Source of the DNA: Schistocephalus solidus
Taxonomy: Eukaryota; Platyhelminthes; Cestoda; Diphyllobothriidea; Diphyllobothriidae
Length of the DNA stretch: 64,000 nt
NCBI GenBank assembly: GCA_017591395.1
Contig: WEDG01000416.1
Coordinates: 62,001 to 126,000 of the forward strand
Direction: 5' to 3'
Below, piece after piece: positions 13,001 through 22,849 of this stretch. Each line of letters starts with the position of its first letter. Positions within the stretch are counted from its first letter, which is position 1. The position numbers were made by a program, and so were the translations under genes. Below the pieces are notes generated by a model. That model was not told the origin of the DNA and ran no database searches. It was given only the letters and a program-made list of their open reading frames with translations.

Positions 13001-16000
13001 TTTACTGTCACTGGTGATCCTCATCCTGGTTCCCCTTGGCTGCAAAATGAATTCGTTCCGTGTTGCAATTCGATCAAGAAGTTAAACTTCAATGTCTTCT
13101 TGTAGGAACTGCATCACGTACGGCTCATAGAAGATGTATGAAAAACGTATTATACAGCAATTTATTTTCTTTACCCATTTCTAGTCTGTCAAAGTTGAAG
13201 TTACTTTTAGGTCTGAAAGATGGTTGTTAAACACTTGTAAATGAACCATTAATAGACACAAAGATCTTCCGTTATTAGATGCTCAGAAGGTTAAAATGTT
13301 CATTTAACAAAATTTGAGTCCATTCAAAACAGAAGATATGCATATAAGGGTCAGTTGTCGTAGGAATAAGTTTAATAATAATAGATTTCTAGAAATCCTT
13401 AGGGCACAGATAAGGATGATATAGATAAACATACTAAAATCGAAGAAATATTGTATAATAGGTTATAAACGGAGAGCATAAATGATGGGTTGTGGCGGCT
13501 AAAGATGTCGAGGGTGGCAAATAGGGGTGAGTAGACGACTTGAGACAGTTTTCTGATTACGTAAACGCTGAACAAGTTTGATTAACAATCAGCTAACACA
13601 TGCATGCGTGATAAGAGACAAGGTTAGTATCAGAAAACATTTGCTAAGGAAGATAGCAAACAGTCAGAGCATGATATTGCATATACTGTTACGCAGCTGG
13701 ATTGGGACGTGGCCTCATATATCAAGTAAAGGGACAGTGGGAAGTACAGCGCTGTTGGAAACTGCTGGGTAGGGTCGTAGAGAGATGCTGAGTAAGCCTT
13801 GGAAAGATATCAGCGTCAGGGAGGGGTGGACACTGATCATCTTCGCTAAAACACGATCACACAATTCCCACCTTGGCTCTGCACCGAAAGTGGTCACATC
13901 ATTCAAGCAACCCAGTTAAGTCCATTGGGTGTTACAGGGTACGGAACCACACAAAGAACATTGTGATTCGTAATAGGTTATCAATCTATAACGGTGGTGG
14001 AGGGTAAAATAGATCAGTAAAAAATGCAGCGAAAGTAAGGATTTTTCAAAGACCGATAAATACAACCAGGAGTAGCATAAAGATTTAGTACCCAACAGAC
14101 GCTTAGCAGAACTGTGAGCCGACTACAACAACAATTTAGTTTAAAGTGCCTCTTTAGCTAGACGAAAGCCCCTACATATCGCAAGTGTTATATAAAGTTG
14201 TTTCAGTATTCTTCATTCTGCTGCCGAACTTTGTGATCTCTTATCTGATACTATATTTTATATAACTTTTAAGTTTGTACGAGTATTTTTCAGTGAGCTG
14301 GCAATAAAAGGTATCTGATAAAATATTATTTCCCTAACCATTGTTATTTGGTTTCAATATTTTTTCAGAGGTGGATTCTATCAGTTTCCAGAGGACATTT
14401 TCTATCCAGCAGGACGCTTCCTCGAGGTATAGTTTAGTTTGCGATTTTTTTTTTCTTATAATTTCATCCACCGAAAATGCTTTAAGGTAAAAATGGCGTA
14501 CAGCTGATCAAATCGGTTAAAATAAAATTTAACTGTCACCCTGTTGCCTGCGTTTTACGACGATTGTAAAATAATAACCAAATTTAAGGACCATTTCAGC
14601 CACACGCGGTCGTCGAGTAGTTTCAGAAATGAAGTTTGTAATGTACGCGATAGAATACATAGTGGATTGAACGATACATGAGAAGGACAACCTCAGAAAC
14701 TAGGGAGGTCGGTAAAGAAGCTAATTAACATCGCATTATTACTACGAAAGTACGAAATTACTATCACGATTCAATTGCTGTGAACTCCTTGCTTACCTAT
14801 TCATACTGCCACTGTCATTACCTTCTGTGAAGGACGCGTCCCACTCGTGCGCAAAATGCTGCTAATTGATAGCCCTAAATAAATAACATGATTGACATCA
14901 ACTAAGCGCTCTTTACTGAACTTCGTCTGCCAGGCTTGGGCTGTCATCCGACCGACCGCACGGCCATAAAGCGACCGGTCCATGTTAGGCGGATAACTCT
15001 TAGTATATAATAGGCTGTACATAGTTATTAGACCTTCTATCGCACTAATCCGGATGAACAAGGTAATAGGCGCTCATGTGGGTAAAAAAATATATGCTCG
15101 TAACTGACATGTATTTACCACACACAGAGAAAATGTGATTTCAAATAAATGCAAGTGATGTATATCCATAAAATGATCCATCTGGATGGAGGATTGCACC
15201 AGTATGTTTGACTAAAAGCTGGTGGCGAGTGCAGCAGTATCATTGAGTGCCGGGAAGGACCGTGGGAATCCATGACGCCAAAAGAGGGTGGAGATTTTTG
15301 CGGAGGGTTTTGGTAGGGAGAAGTCAGCAGTTAAGGAGTACGGGACGCCAACCATCTTCATTGACTCGTGATTACACATATTCCATCTTGGATCCACACG
15401 AAAAGTGTCTTCATATATTGAAGCACGTATGTCCAATCTGTGACGCGTTACAGTCAGTTGCCCGTCTGTGTGCATAGTGTAGTTGCATTCGTAATTGCAG
15501 TTAACCTCGTGAGCACAGTCAGAGTCGATGAGAAGAGAGAAAGGCCCTCTTAATGAGTCGCATCGGAATGGTCGCTGTGCAGTTTCAAGAGCATGGCTTT
15601 AGTGTATTTACGTTGAATAATTATATGGAATTGTCGGTTAAATATGTCGGAAGCCCTTTTTATCTTTAAAACCGTCGTTCCTCAACAACATCTGTCACTG
15701 CAATATCGGCGCTTCTATAATTTCCTTCCTCCAAAACTCTTATGCAGGCAACCGATCGAACGTTTTCGAGAACAGTTAGATGTGATCGCTGGGACAAGAG
15801 CTTTATTCGCTTATCACCCTATGAAAACTGCAACTCCCTGTGTATGAAGTACCCGTATCTGATACTGTCTCTGACAGGTCCAGTTGGAATCCGAAACATC
15901 AGGTGTGAATGAAGCTCTTGTCCAAGCGATCGCATCTACTTCTTCTCACTTGCTTCCTGGGACTCGTATTTTCGTTTGTTTTTTTTCTTTATTTATGTCT

Positions 16001-17922
16001 CTGGTGTGTTAATGTCAAACTACATGTAATTAAGGCTTGCTGACCTCTTAATATCTTAACGATGCTTTCATCACAACATCTTCCTAGTGCATATAGGTCA
16101 GATTGTATTATTTATTATAATGGGCACTTCTTTCCAGGAAATGCGAATGTTGTATTGGAGCTGTAACATCGACTGCCCCCACAACCGGTAAACAATAAAG
16201 CCATCATTGCTTATTTTCGTCTATTTTCCGCTGACCACGGCCGAACCATTTCCAAAGCTCTTTACTAAACCCACTGAGGTAAAGGTTAATGCTTCAAAAT
16301 TTATAGCGCTTACGCCAATGACGAATATCATAACATCTAAGACGAAAAAGGATAGAGTAGCTTTATTTTTTACCTGAGATAACACGTGGTTTTAGGTTGA
16401 CAACCCTAAAGTGACGGTGTACTGTGAGATAATCTTGCTTTGCTTGCAATTTCAGCTCTGGAGCCTTGAAAGCAGTTTCAAAGCTGCTACGCATGAACCA
16501 TAGAGGAGTTTTATGAGAAAAAAGCATGAACACTGGAATGAACATCCCTGGATTGTCTGTATTTTTTAAATAGCCATGCGCAATCTTCGGACAAGCATAA
16601 GACATGTCAAGCTGAGACAGTCGGTTGTTTAATTACCAAACGTTTTTGCTTCTAAAGTCATGCATCCATTTGTTGTCGTCTGCGAGAGGGAATGTACTTT
16701 TGCACTGTTTTCTCCCCCATAAGCAGCACAGCTCGGTGAGAGTCACCGGTATAGCTGGATAATTTTAATTGCTGTCGGAATGACGTGGGTTTGTGGCCCG
16801 AGAAATAGAGTTTAGATTCATTTGAAAACGGACAGCTGACACAGTTTTGCACCTAATGGTCATCCAATTGGGGAATAAGTTATGGATGAATGATAAAAGC
16901 AAACATAACGACATAGACCATGTTAGTTTCTATTACCTTTGGTGGTAATGTTTTTAGAGTTCCCCATCAAAGTCTGTCCTTCCGCTTCCTATCAAATATC
17001 CTTGTACCAGGGCTTAAGTCAAGCAAAGAAGATGGGTCAGAGCCCAGTCATATGGATCATTCATGTTTGACTTTTGACCCAACCGATTACTGATAATACA
17101 AGGTTTTACAGTACCGGTGGCGTTGGTACGTGCATTGAGCAAATGAACCTGTATAAAAATTGTACAAGTAGACTATTTTCTAGTATTTTATTTTGGAGGA
17201 CGAAGGTAGACCCAGTTACTTGTTAAAATTTTAGCCGTTTGCCATTCCAATTGACGCCGCCCACCCACGCCCATACACAGAGGCCAGTTGCTGAGATTTA
17301 AACATCTCAATTCTCTAAAAAGAAAGAACGGGAAATATTTAATTTTTAGGGTTTTTTCTACAGGGTGATCTGCGCAATGATAGTGTTATGTTGTCCGTAT
17401 TGTACTATTATGCCTTTGTGTTAAAAATAAGACCGACCGTTCTGACTGTGCTCACGTCATTTGGTGCCAGCACTTGGAAGGCTGGCATGTGTTAGCAGAT
17501 CCGAATACCTTTTAACGAGCTAATCAAGGAGAAAAATATAGACTTTAACAGATTTTTTACCTCAAACGTTCATAAACTTTGAAAACAGACGACGAACCTA
17601 ACTCCCCCCGCTAACACGGAGCGCATTCGCGATTATTTCTAGTCAACTATCTTTCTTCATGTTTTCACAGGACAAGGTGGCGAACCGGGAGATAGTTGAA
17701 GCTCTTCATTTCAAACTATATAGACTGCCCTCCATTCTACGGATCCTACTCATCACTTTAATCAGTATGGCCCTCATCCTCCTCCTTTTTATATTCGTCT
17801 ATTTTCTCATTCTGGTCGCAAAAATGGACTTTTCCCTCTCCACATTAGTCTACCGCATGAGGAATAATTTGTACAAACAAGAGGACCCTCCTGAAAAGTC
17901 CCCCACGGAATTTATTATTTAA
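902..17922 (+). CDS. CD36 / class B scavenger receptor family gene, 3' part (multi-exon)
   Basis: CD36-family proteins are two-pass membrane glycoproteins that bind and take up lipids and lipoproteins; in a gutless parasite host-lipid uptake would be a plausible role (inference). Exons seen: 902-1055, 2224-2415, 3572-3663, 5115-5164, 10340-10609, 10879-10952, 14369-14426 and 17671-17922. Every junction among exons 1-4 and 5-8 agrees in phase. Family landmarks read in order: FDPKLSVGNPEKD, QKYLWGYDDK, VTGVDDISRLG, YANMINGT, FHSAQDHPSNADF, GVFDLSNC, FNIEP, then a C-terminal hydrophobic segment and short cytoplasmic tail. About 40 residues between exons 4 and 5 are unplaced (possibly 7053-7126), and the N-terminal membrane segment is not in the window. 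Introns run from 0.27 to over 5 kb and hold SINE and PLE debris. The family call is firm; which paralogue is unknown. Confidence 0.9.
2224..2415 (+). CDS. CD36-family exon with LWGY motif
   Basis: 64 codons between acceptor ttacttacag and donor gtaggt, phase 0 at both ends. It begins TAVALGKDFLRF and contains VQKYLWGYDDKLLKVCN and STKVGLFSA. In CD36 and LIMP-2 relatives the xELLWGYxDP motif lies in the same context, followed about 15-20 residues later by a VGLF-like turn, so alignment is straightforward. An N-glycosylation sequon (NST) is visible near the end. Confidence 0.92.
3572..3663 (+). CDS. CD36-family exon, VTGVDDISRLG segment
   Basis: 30 codons plus two bases between acceptor atctttttag and donor gtgagt. 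The translation KNNSIADPVTIVTGVDD is followed by ISRLGHILSIKNQ. The family hallmark here is 'F(S)G.DNISKV..I..Y.G', as in human CD36. Phase 0 in, phase 2 out, consistent with the exons on both sides. Confidence 0.9.
5115..5164 (+). CDS. CD36-family small exon, NMINGT segment
   Basis: A 50-nt exon between acceptor tatcttaccag and donor gtaaga. One base completes a codon (S) with the previous exon, then LLDIWAGHYANMINGT, then one base remains (phase 1). CD36 has LSYW.S.CDMINGTD in the same place. The NGT sequon is conserved in this family. Confidence 0.85.
6547..6568 (-). repeat. tRNA-derived fragment, inverted relative to its neighbour
   Basis: Reads on the minus strand as the 3' end of a tRNA-like unit, with B-box-like gattcgaatccc followed by accgaggc. 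It lies head to head with the tRNA-like unit at 6588-6672. Confidence 0.55.
6588..6672 (+). repeat. tRNA-derived SINE head / tRNA pseudogene
   Basis: A box-like tagttcaattggttagaga and B box ggttcgaatcc are present. The ends (gacctcg / cgaggcc) form an acceptor-like stem with one mismatch. The anticodon region does not fold cleanly and no CCA is needed in a eukaryote, so I call it tRNA-derived rather than a functional tRNA. It lies in the large CD36-family intron. Confidence 0.55.
7053..7126 (+). CDS. Possible CD36-family exon with a frame break (tentative)
   Basis: Candidate for part of the sequence missing between exons ending 5164 and starting 10340. With an acceptor ending gctgag at 7052, the two bases needed to complete the previous codon are available and the reading continues TFPTF, matching the family FPPF motif after NGT. 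The family-like continuation DEQNVHKFRPSIHTIW (compare F..D.CRSI in CD36) lies in the neighbouring frame, so one base appears missing in the T5/C4 run at 7063-7070. The acceptor is weak and the donor (gtgctg) is poor, so this may be a chance match, an assembly error, or a real lesion. Confidence 0.3.
8869..9113 (+). repeat. tRNA-derived SINE, copy 1 of a tandem pair
   Basis: The head contains an A-box-like tggttaaagcg and B box gggttcgagcc (8911-8921), followed by a body with a GAGCCA-GAAA-TGGCTC hairpin (8974-8989), a tcagcctcccttgtcttt segment, and a tail ending gtgagcgttcgtcaacgaa. A second, similar unit follows at 9154. Confidence 0.75.
9154..9425 (+). repeat. tRNA-derived SINE, copy 2 of a tandem pair
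   Basis: Head ggtggctcaatggtaagag with B-box-like gagttcgatcc, then the same body order as copy 1, including an AGCCA-GAAA-TGGCT hairpin (9275-9288) and tail ending gttcatcaacgaa. A roughly 40-bp linker with aatattcccaatctg separates the two units; the same linker recurs next to the SINE at 22.9 kb. Confidence 0.75.
10340..10609 (+). CDS. CD36-family exon, longest (FDLSNC ... FNIEP)
   Basis: 90 open codons between acceptor tttattttag and donor gtaggt, phase 0 at both ends. Recognisable pieces in order: LYELGPIAETFHSAQDHPSN, VNETLGPKNPPSGVFDLSNC, VPIFFSLPYFHKAALEVRN and DLEFTFNIEP. These match the CD36-family run (F.SA.ENP.N..F, GVLDISKC, P.YISLPHFL.A, FDIEP). An NET glycosylation sequon is present. 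The highly basic KKKRR insert after the LSNC motif is unusual for the extracellular domain. Confidence 0.93.
10879..10952 (+). CDS. CD36-family exon with a GC donor site
   Basis: 24 codons plus two bases, acceptor ctcctgaatag, reading SGIILEGYKHFQLNLFAWGN. This is the post-IEP segment where CD36 relatives read TG..L...KRLQ.N. The downstream donor is gcaagt, i.e. a GC-AG intron. It is supported because the resulting phase 2 joins exactly to the single leading base of the exon at 14369. Confidence 0.88.
11640..11735. repeat. Short GC-rich tandem repeat
   Basis: Units built from cgttgcattatcatggccg and ccgccgctcgctg recur two to three times in an otherwise AT-rich intron. Confidence 0.6.
11937..12060 (+). 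repeat. tRNA-derived SINE fragment
   Basis: A-box-like actcagtggtagagcattgg and degraded B box gagtttgatcac, then ttatggctggccgatgatgg, resembling the body of the SINEs at 8.9 kb. In a CD36-family intron. Confidence 0.5.
14369..14426 (+). CDS. CD36-family exon, membrane-proximal segment
   Basis: 58 nt between acceptor atattttttcag and donor gtatag; one base completes an Arg codon, then GGFYQFPEDIFYPAGRFLE in phase 0. It corresponds to the family segment ending in a W-L-E-E-like motif immediately before the C-terminal region. The phase agrees with both neighbours. Confidence 0.82.
15785..15937. mobile_element. Penelope-like terminal palindrome, degraded copy
   Basis: Imperfect inverted repeat: the left arm gatcgctgggacaagagctt and a right arm containing aagctcttgtccaagcgatc enclose about 110 bp. 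The right half contains ggaatccgaaacatcagg. The same arms occur at 40713-40836 beside PLE coding remnants, which is the basis for the assignment. It sits in a CD36-family intron. Confidence 0.55.
17671..17922 (+). CDS. CD36-family terminal exon with C-terminal transmembrane helix
   Basis: The acceptor is catgttttcacag. 83 codons then TAA. It opens DKVANREIVEALHFKLYRLP, matching the DEKA....F pre-membrane helix of CD36, then a strongly hydrophobic stretch (about residues 22-48 of the exon: ILLITLISMALILLLFIFVY) that is the second membrane span, then a short basic cytoplasmic tail ending EKSPTEFII. No AATAAA was noticed immediately downstream. Confidence 0.92.
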   Translation, partial: DKVANREIVEALHFKLYRLPSILRILLITLISMALILLLFIFVYFLILVAKMDFSLSTLVYRMRNNLYKQEDPPEKSPTEFII

Positions 17923-19638
17923 AGCCTCGTAAGTCTAAGGATCTGCCAGTTTAAAGTTATTAATCATCGCATTCTTCTCTACTAAGCTCTACTGCCTACG
18001 TTTTGACAGCTGACGCACTGAGCTGCATCTATCGCCCTCATTCTTACTCCGATATACCACGCGACTCAAACGTCATTGGCTATTTACTCACTACTGCCAT
18101 TTCGAACTTAAACCCCATTCACATTCCAAGTATTCTTTTATTTGAATATCCCTCCTTGCCCTTTGAATGCTGACTTTCCAAAATTAACTCATTCGATGTC
18201 TTAGCTTGCGGTATGTCAAAGTAATGACCTGTTTAGGATTTGTCAAAAAATAAGTTCTGGAAATACATCAGTAATTCTTAAACTGCTGCGTTAGCAGAAC
18301 TGAATTATAAATCAAGGACCGGTCACTTCTAAATGAAAAATGTTTGTCCTGAATGAACTCACGTGCGAAGACAATTCGTAGGATATTTAAGCATGCATGT
18401 TGTGTGCATGTATATACTAGTAAAACTCACCGTTGATAACCTCCGGCTTTATGCATTTGCTTCAACTAGTCATTCTCTGTGAAGGAGAAGAAGGAATAAT
18501 TTCATAAAGTTTGAAGTTAATGAAAGAGTCCAATTTATAGGTTCAAGTTGTCAATACACCTGAAGCGAAAAATTTCAAAGAAGATTGCTAGATTTTAAAC
18601 CAATTATGCCAGAACAACTATTCTTCATTAAATTATGATAACCCCACAAAACCACCTTGCCATAACGGAGCATTAATTAGAAGCTGATTTTCAAATCGGA
18701 CAATTCGTGCGTCTTTATGTGGCATCGTTAGGTTCCATGCCACACGTAGACATCATTCTGCTATGTTTGGTACATATCATTAAGTTAACTGGAAACTGAG
18801 GATATTATAATTGAACGATTAGTGAATACACTAAGCTCGACAATTTCCAATTCGTTTGCAATTTACCCCGTTTAAATGTCCTGAAAAACGAGCGTTAGTG
18901 TGGATTGACTTAAATTTGTATTCCACTGACTATGTCGTCCAGCTACATCGAGTATTCTTATTGTTACCTTGCAAGTAGTACAGAAATAATAACTAAAATA
19001 GTAAAATATTCGGTGTGTTCGGGTTCCCCGTCAATACTTCCCATCGATATTTGTTTGTCTGACAGCCAGTACTGAAAGCATTCTTATCACATCCTCCAAT
19101 TTCTTCAAAAGATGTGAGACTTATCAGCAAGATAAAATAAACTCGGGGTGCTCCGATGTCCTACGGATGGCAGGATTTGCAGATAAATCCTTAGCGCAAT
19201 AAGAATGAACTGTTTCGGTAAAACCCTGCTTCCATATATCATGACACCAGCCCTAGAAGTCACAATATATTAGAAATTGAAGTGTTGTGGAAGAACAGTG
19301 GATGTTTACAAGCTAATTATCGCCTTTTGAAGAAAAACGCCTTTGGCTTCCGATAACACAATGTATTGCAACTGTGACTTAAAATAATATTCGTCTTGCT
19401 GGCACATTGGCCTTTTTGTGCCTCCACACCTGATGTTTAAAGACAAGCATATTGAAATTACGAATAAAATTTTGAATCCTACATTTTCACGGGATATGCT
19501 GAACTGGAACTACAGTAATCATGTCAATGAAAAATACACTATGCAAAGCTCCAAAGTTTTCACCGTCAATCTTTTGAATGCTTATTTAACTTCGATGAAC
19601 TGTTTGTATTACGTGCCTTTTTTACATTTTCCATTCAG
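17923..19638. other. No recognisable gene
   Basis: AT-rich sequence downstream of the CD36-family stop codon. It presumably contains the 3' UTR; no coding or repeat structure was recognised. Confidence 0.5.
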
Positions 19639-19692
19639 GTGGGAGAGTATCGATTCCTACAAGATGTGCAATCTCGGTGGTTTCTCAGGAAG
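19639..19692 (+). CDS. Possible exon of an unidentified gene (1)
   Basis: A strong acceptor (cattttccattcag) is followed by 18 open codons, VGEYRFLQDVQSRWFLRK, and a weak donor (gtgttt). Phase 0 in and out, compatible with the exon candidate at 20495. The protein was not recognised. The composition looks protein-like, but the short length and weak donor keep confidence low. Confidence 0.25.
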
Positions 19693-20494
19693 GTGTTTGC
19701 CCATCGCTATTCATGTGCCGTCTTCTTGCAACATTGACCTCATGAAAGAATCTGCACATTAACACTGAACAATACATCGAATTCAATTAACTTTTCCAAA
19801 AACAATAATCCTCAGTGGACAACTAAGGTAGCTCGAAAATTGTACATAAGTCCTTTCTTACGTCTTTCATCCCATATGCTATGAGTCCGAAGACTTTTCT
19901 CCTTTTGAGGAAGAACCCAATCGCATCCTTTTGAAAAATAAACACAAATTCCGATATTGCTTACTCCTTTAACATCTGCGATTACGATGAAGGTGAAATC
20001 GCAGCCTAGGAAAGTGCGGCAGACAGTTTTAAACTTAACCAACAGTTTCCTTGAATGCAAAACACAAACTCAATTTTCAAATACAAAAGTTGATAATCAT
20101 GTGAGGTTTTGGGAGTTAGTGGAAAAAGATTTATCTGTGAATGTTTGTCGTACAAACCTGTATTTTGCCTTTTTGATCATCTATTAATTGTTCGGCAGTC
20201 TGAGTTTGGAACATGACCAGGTTGTTTCAGCACTAACCTTATGCTGTTTGATTTTAATTAGACTGTCGGCGTAGCGTTGATTTCCTTTTGTGGGGTCCAG
20301 TGATATGCGCCAGCTTTGCCCATGATGCTATAAACGTTTCGCGATAGCATAAATTTCACAAACGGAAATGGAATCTTTCGTTATAGCTAACTGGGCAACT
20401 TAGGCAATTACTTGCGTTATTCGATGTAATAACTAGTTTTGCTATGAACTAAATAATGATTCTAAGTAATACTAAAATTTTCCTTCAACATCAG

Positions 20495-20608
20495 GGTAAA
20501 ATACACGCATTACCTCATTGGCATGAATCGAACAGCCAAGTAGCTCTTGAGGTTGTTCTTTGGAGAACATCGAAATATTACGAATACGAAGGAGCTGCTA
20601 CACTTCTG
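20495..20608 (+). CDS. Possible exon of an unidentified gene (2)
   Basis: 114 nt, open in only one frame, between a good acceptor (tttccttcaacatcag) and an excellent donor (gtgagt). The translation contains GKIHALPHWHESNSQVALEV, then LWRTSKYYEYEGAATLL. Phase 0 at both ends. It looks like a globular, Trp/Tyr-rich segment, but I cannot assign a family. A possible short terminal exon (12 codons then TGA) lies near 21504 after acceptor tcaacatccag. Confidence 0.4.
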
Positions 20609-21870
20609 GTGAGTATTCCCTAGTTTAGAAAGTAACAGACGTAGTGGCAATGTTGTTGAAAGCACAACGATCTGAATTCGATATACTTTCAATCTGGCAT
20701 TACCAAAATTCAACTAATTGTTATACACCCGAAGTTTTTTTACTCAAAAAAGTCATTCGTTCAACGGTGCATACGCAGACGCAAAGGCTTTTTCCTGGTT
20801 TAATCTATTGCATGATTCGATGACGAACTCCTACTTAGCTTTTAATTTTTACGAGTGTAAATAATTTATGCTCAAATGCGCTGAGAAAACGGCTAAGGTA
20901 AACATAGGTCAGATCTGTATTTACATTGTACTTCAAAGGAAATAATTCGGAAATTTCAAGATTTTCTTGGGACCTATTATTACTCGGAGATCCACTATTG
21001 TATGTCATTGCCGGGTTTGAAACAAGCCAACATAATTTGCAGCTACACACCTGAGTCGTTCAGTAGCTGTTTTATCATGAACGAGTCACAGGTCTTTGTG
21101 TCTGTACTTGGGGCGCGACAAATATGTGTTGCGTAGATAAGATGAAAATTATGACTGACGATGAGGTTAAAGTGCATCGGAACGAAAAATTGTTGATTGC
21201 ATTATGTCTAAGAAGTCTATAAGCCAGATTTCCTAGCAGCAAACAGCGAAATGACAACCGATTCCACATTCGAGACAGAGTCCGAAAGTTTGATAATTCA
21301 TGTTCTGAATCCGAAAATCGGCGTAAAATCGGATTACGTTTTTGATTTTCAAGAATAACGTCCTAGCGTTACGGTCTTATATTATCTTCGGTCGTCTGAT
21401 CTTATCCTTACTGACTACGAGCAGTGATTTGGATTTCATTCTGTGCAAATTTAAAGCCAAATAGTAAAGACTATAATAACAGCTTTATTTTTCAACATCC
21501 AGAGTAAACCATCGAAACAAATGTACTACTGTGTTCAATGAAAAATATATGGACAATTTGGAGAGAAATGCTGTTTTGATTTCATAATTAGTAGGGATAA
21601 CGACTGTATCTTTGGGTTGATTGCTCACATTCCTCTCGGTTGACGTATCATTGTGTTATAGTTTTGATGGACAGTCAATTTTGTATTCCAACTTCGAGCA
21701 GTAAGTGAGAGGTATGTATAGAAAGGGATTATAACAAAATGAAAGAACTACTGAATGAGACAAACCGGAAGGTGCCTTTATGGAGGCTCATCGATGGCTG
21801 GTTAAACTCGTTCCCCGCAGCAGCCACACAAAGGTTGGTATTAAAGACAGCTGAACAATGCCGACAAAGT
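20609..21870. other. No firm feature
   Basis: AT-rich sequence. Apart from the very short exon-like piece near 21504 mentioned with the previous exon, nothing was recognised. Confidence 0.4.
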
Positions 21871-21874
21871 CAAA

Positions 21875-22034
21875 AGAGACTGGATTGGCTCTTTCTGTCT
21901 CATTAGCCGTCAATAGCCAGTCATAGCGAAACCCAGGTTGTAACCCACACGAACGTCGACCTCGCGACCTGTTTATCAGAAGTCCGACGCTCTAACCTGT
22001 AAGCCACGTGCTCATTTTCTGGCCGGTTTAGATT
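21875..22034 (-). repeat. tRNA-derived SINE, minus orientation
   Basis: On the minus strand the order is linker (aatattccaatctaaaccgg), head with an A-box-like ttacaggttagagcgtcgg, a B-box region, then the body with atgactggct and tgacggctaatgag. Same family as the units at 8.9-9.4 kb. Its right end is the left copy of the 14-bp duplication flanking the PLE at 22049-22835. Confidence 0.65.
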
Positions 22035-22048
22035 GGAATATTGACCTT

Positions 22049-22835
22049 TAAAAGACGACTTGGCGAGCATCCGCGTGGCTTTAGATAACTTCTCTTCAGA
22101 CCAGTACAGTAATAGGGAAAAGTTGGAACGTAGTAGAAATTTAAAACACGAAATCGATAATATTCGTCCGTTTGTGTGGATTGTCTGAGAGGTGTGCATA
22201 GGGGGAGGATGATAAGAGACAATGTGATAAGAAACAGTATGATAAGCGGCAGTGAGTGTTTGGTAAAGCCGTTCCAGGGGAAGGGGGTGGACAGAGATGA
22301 CGCGGGAGAATGCATCTAATTAAGTGGCTGTTGGCCAAGCTAAGCGCGGAGCTTGTACGAGGCTCTTTTGTGCACACAAGACCGGTTTCTTCAACCTAAT
22401 AGCAGTCACTTCTGGTTCTGCTAGTAGACGTTGACCCAGTGGCTTGGGGTAGTTTGGTGGGACCTTATAACTTACACGGAAAGATTTACTGGGGTCCACA
22501 CTATGTCCGGTGTCAACAAGATGTGCAAGGATGGCGCTTTTTACGCTCTTGAATTCCCCTTTTTTAAGCCATGCTGGGAGGTGTTCTCTTATTATTTTGG
22601 ATAGGCGCCGACTCGTTCGACCAATATAACTTGCGCCACAGGAGCAAGTAAATGAGTAAATGCACATGGAGGTGGTCTGAGCCGGCAACCTCTCCTTACC
22701 TTCGCCTCGTAAAAGAGGGTTGGTTGAGAACATTGTCGGAAGTTTCGCTGCTGGGAACGTTTGTGTAACGGCCTGAAGAGAAGTTATCGAAAGCAACGCG
22801 TATGCTCGCCAAGTCGTCTTTTGAATCTTGCAATG
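22049..22835 (-). mobile_element. Penelope-like element, short copy with inverted ends and TSD
   Basis: The minus strand encodes the GIY-YIG endonuclease domain of a PLE (see 22320-22796). The copy has 49-bp inverted ends (22050-22098 and 22774-22822, about three mismatches) and is bounded by a perfect 14-bp direct repeat GGAATATTGACCTT at 22035-22048 and 22836-22849. PLEs encode a reverse transcriptase plus a C-terminal GIY-YIG nuclease; the RT domain is absent, so this copy is non-autonomous. It interrupts SINE sequence. Read on the plus strand, the left arm continues as an open frame (KDDLASIRVA ... NREKLERSRN), which may be an inverted piece of another part of the element. Confidence 0.8.
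22320..22796 (-). pseudogene. PLE GIY-YIG endonuclease domain
   Basis: The 158-codon open frame includes VTQTFPAAKLPTMFSTNPLL, then MCIYSFTCSCGASYIGRTSR, the GIY-YIG signature with the Cys-X-Cys typical of PLE nucleases, then REHLPAWLKKGE, HLVDTGHSVDP, and GQRLLAEPEVTAIRL. This is the usual PLE C-terminal order. No upstream RT is present. Call the domain intact but the element truncated. Confidence 0.85.
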
Positions 22836-22849
22836 GGAATATTGACCTT

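Noticed and set aside
19418..19762. 114-codon open frame as a gene
   Set aside because: Composition looks random and it overlaps a better exon candidate in another frame.
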